Shown piece after piece: positions 46,622-46,882 of a stretch of DNA of 46,882 nucleotides (position 1 is its first letter; each line of letters starts with the position of its first letter). The translations under genes and the position numbers were made by a program. The notes beneath the pieces are model-generated. The model was not told the DNA's origin, did no database searches, and saw only the letters and a program-made list of their open reading frames with translations. Origin of the DNA: a virus; IMG/VR virus record IMGVR_UViG_3300010885_047981, positions 1-46,882 of that record; one strand, given 5' to 3'.

Positions 46622-46882
46622 ATATGAGGTTCAAAAATGAAACAAACAAATGTTTTTTAATCTTTTAAGGTTTTTTTAACATTTTGGCAGTTTTGCTGCA
46701 CTGGTCCAAAGTATGTGCATACATGCCTGGCTGCGCACTCACGTATTACGCATGCGCTCACGTATCGCAATACGTGCCTGCATGTATGCCAGCGTTACGT
46801 GCGTTTACGTGATCGTGTACGTGCACATATTACGTGCGCACTTAGGTTCTCCGCCACCCCTAGCGTTGCGGCTACGCCGAGC
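46622..46882. other. Right-end non-coding region with TACGTG array
   Basis: No gene fits. TACGTG occurs at 46771, 46796, 46806, 46818 and 46831, and inverted (CACGTA) at 46740 and 46759. Larger inverted pairs are CATACATGC/GCATGTATG and CACGTATT/AATACGTG. The stretch is much richer in CG and GC than the rest. It lies beside the 12-base end repeat, so it may be the other half of a cos/packaging site or a terminase-binding region. Confidence 0.5.

Noticed and set aside
1-46882. tRNA genes, CRISPR arrays, insertion sequences, reverse transcriptase/diversity-generating element
   Set aside because: None seen on either strand: no cloverleaf, no regular repeat-spacer array, no transposase and no reverse transcriptase-like gene.

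Overview
The window looks like the complete genome of a temperate tailed phage of a Bacteroidota host. It carries structural, lysis, replication, lysogeny and integration genes and almost no host-type genes. The host call rests on weak or absent Shine-Dalgarno sites, several TAnnTTTG -7 boxes of the Bacteroidota sigma factor, AT-rich coding sequence, and signal peptides of Bacteroidota style (ending near QAQ or KAQ). The first 12 and last 12 bases are identical, so the sequence is either a circle or a linear molecule with cohesive ends. Which host genus this is cannot be told from the sequence.

Plus strand, 0.2-26.5 kb: the late region. It runs minor tail protein Z-like, small terminase, large terminase (lambda gpA type), a DnaA domain IV-like protein, gpW connector, lambda-type portal, a fused S78 protease/Mu gpT-like capsid protein, DUF2190 decoration protein and neck proteins. 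A P2/Mu-type contractile tail follows: sheath, tube, frameshifted chaperone, tape measure, gpU, gpX, gpD, gpV, gp25/W, J, I, collar fibre. The virion is therefore a mosaic: lambda-like packaging, Mu-like capsid, P2-like tail. After the fibres comes a lysis and secreted-protein block: small membrane proteins, a u-spanin-like lipoprotein, a GH108 endolysin, a second membrane protein, and a secreted DNA/RNA endonuclease.

Minus strand, 26.6-36.4 kb: early genes read leftward from a divergent regulator pair. They include HTH proteins, small membrane peptides, a roughly 390-base structured intergenic region, a DUF5131 protein, a broken cytosine-C5 methyltransferase with three long G tracts, a lambda O-like replication protein with iterons inside its gene, a PD-(D/E)XK-like protein, a DUF4406 protein and an ASCH-like protein. 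The 36.4-39.3 kb segment is the lysogeny module: a Cro-like gene, two paralogous CI-like repressors around a membrane-anchored OB-fold protein, a tyrosine integrase and its repeat-rich att-like region.

Minus strand, 39.3-46.6 kb: accessory early genes, mostly unknown. They include an N6-type DNA methyltransferase, two related proteins with a shared N- and C-terminal plan, and a MoxR-like AAA ATPase with a partner. Several of these genes are preceded by short hairpins whose loops can pair with a downstream segment (H-type pseudoknots). The paired bases covary between copies.

Most striking observations: the methyltransferase with G11/G10/G10 tracts and a 49-base perfect palindrome; the covarying leader pseudoknots; a clear -1 slippery site in the tail chaperone; iterons plus palindrome inside the replication gene; and a 12-base terminal repeat flanked by repeat arrays next to the terminase genes.
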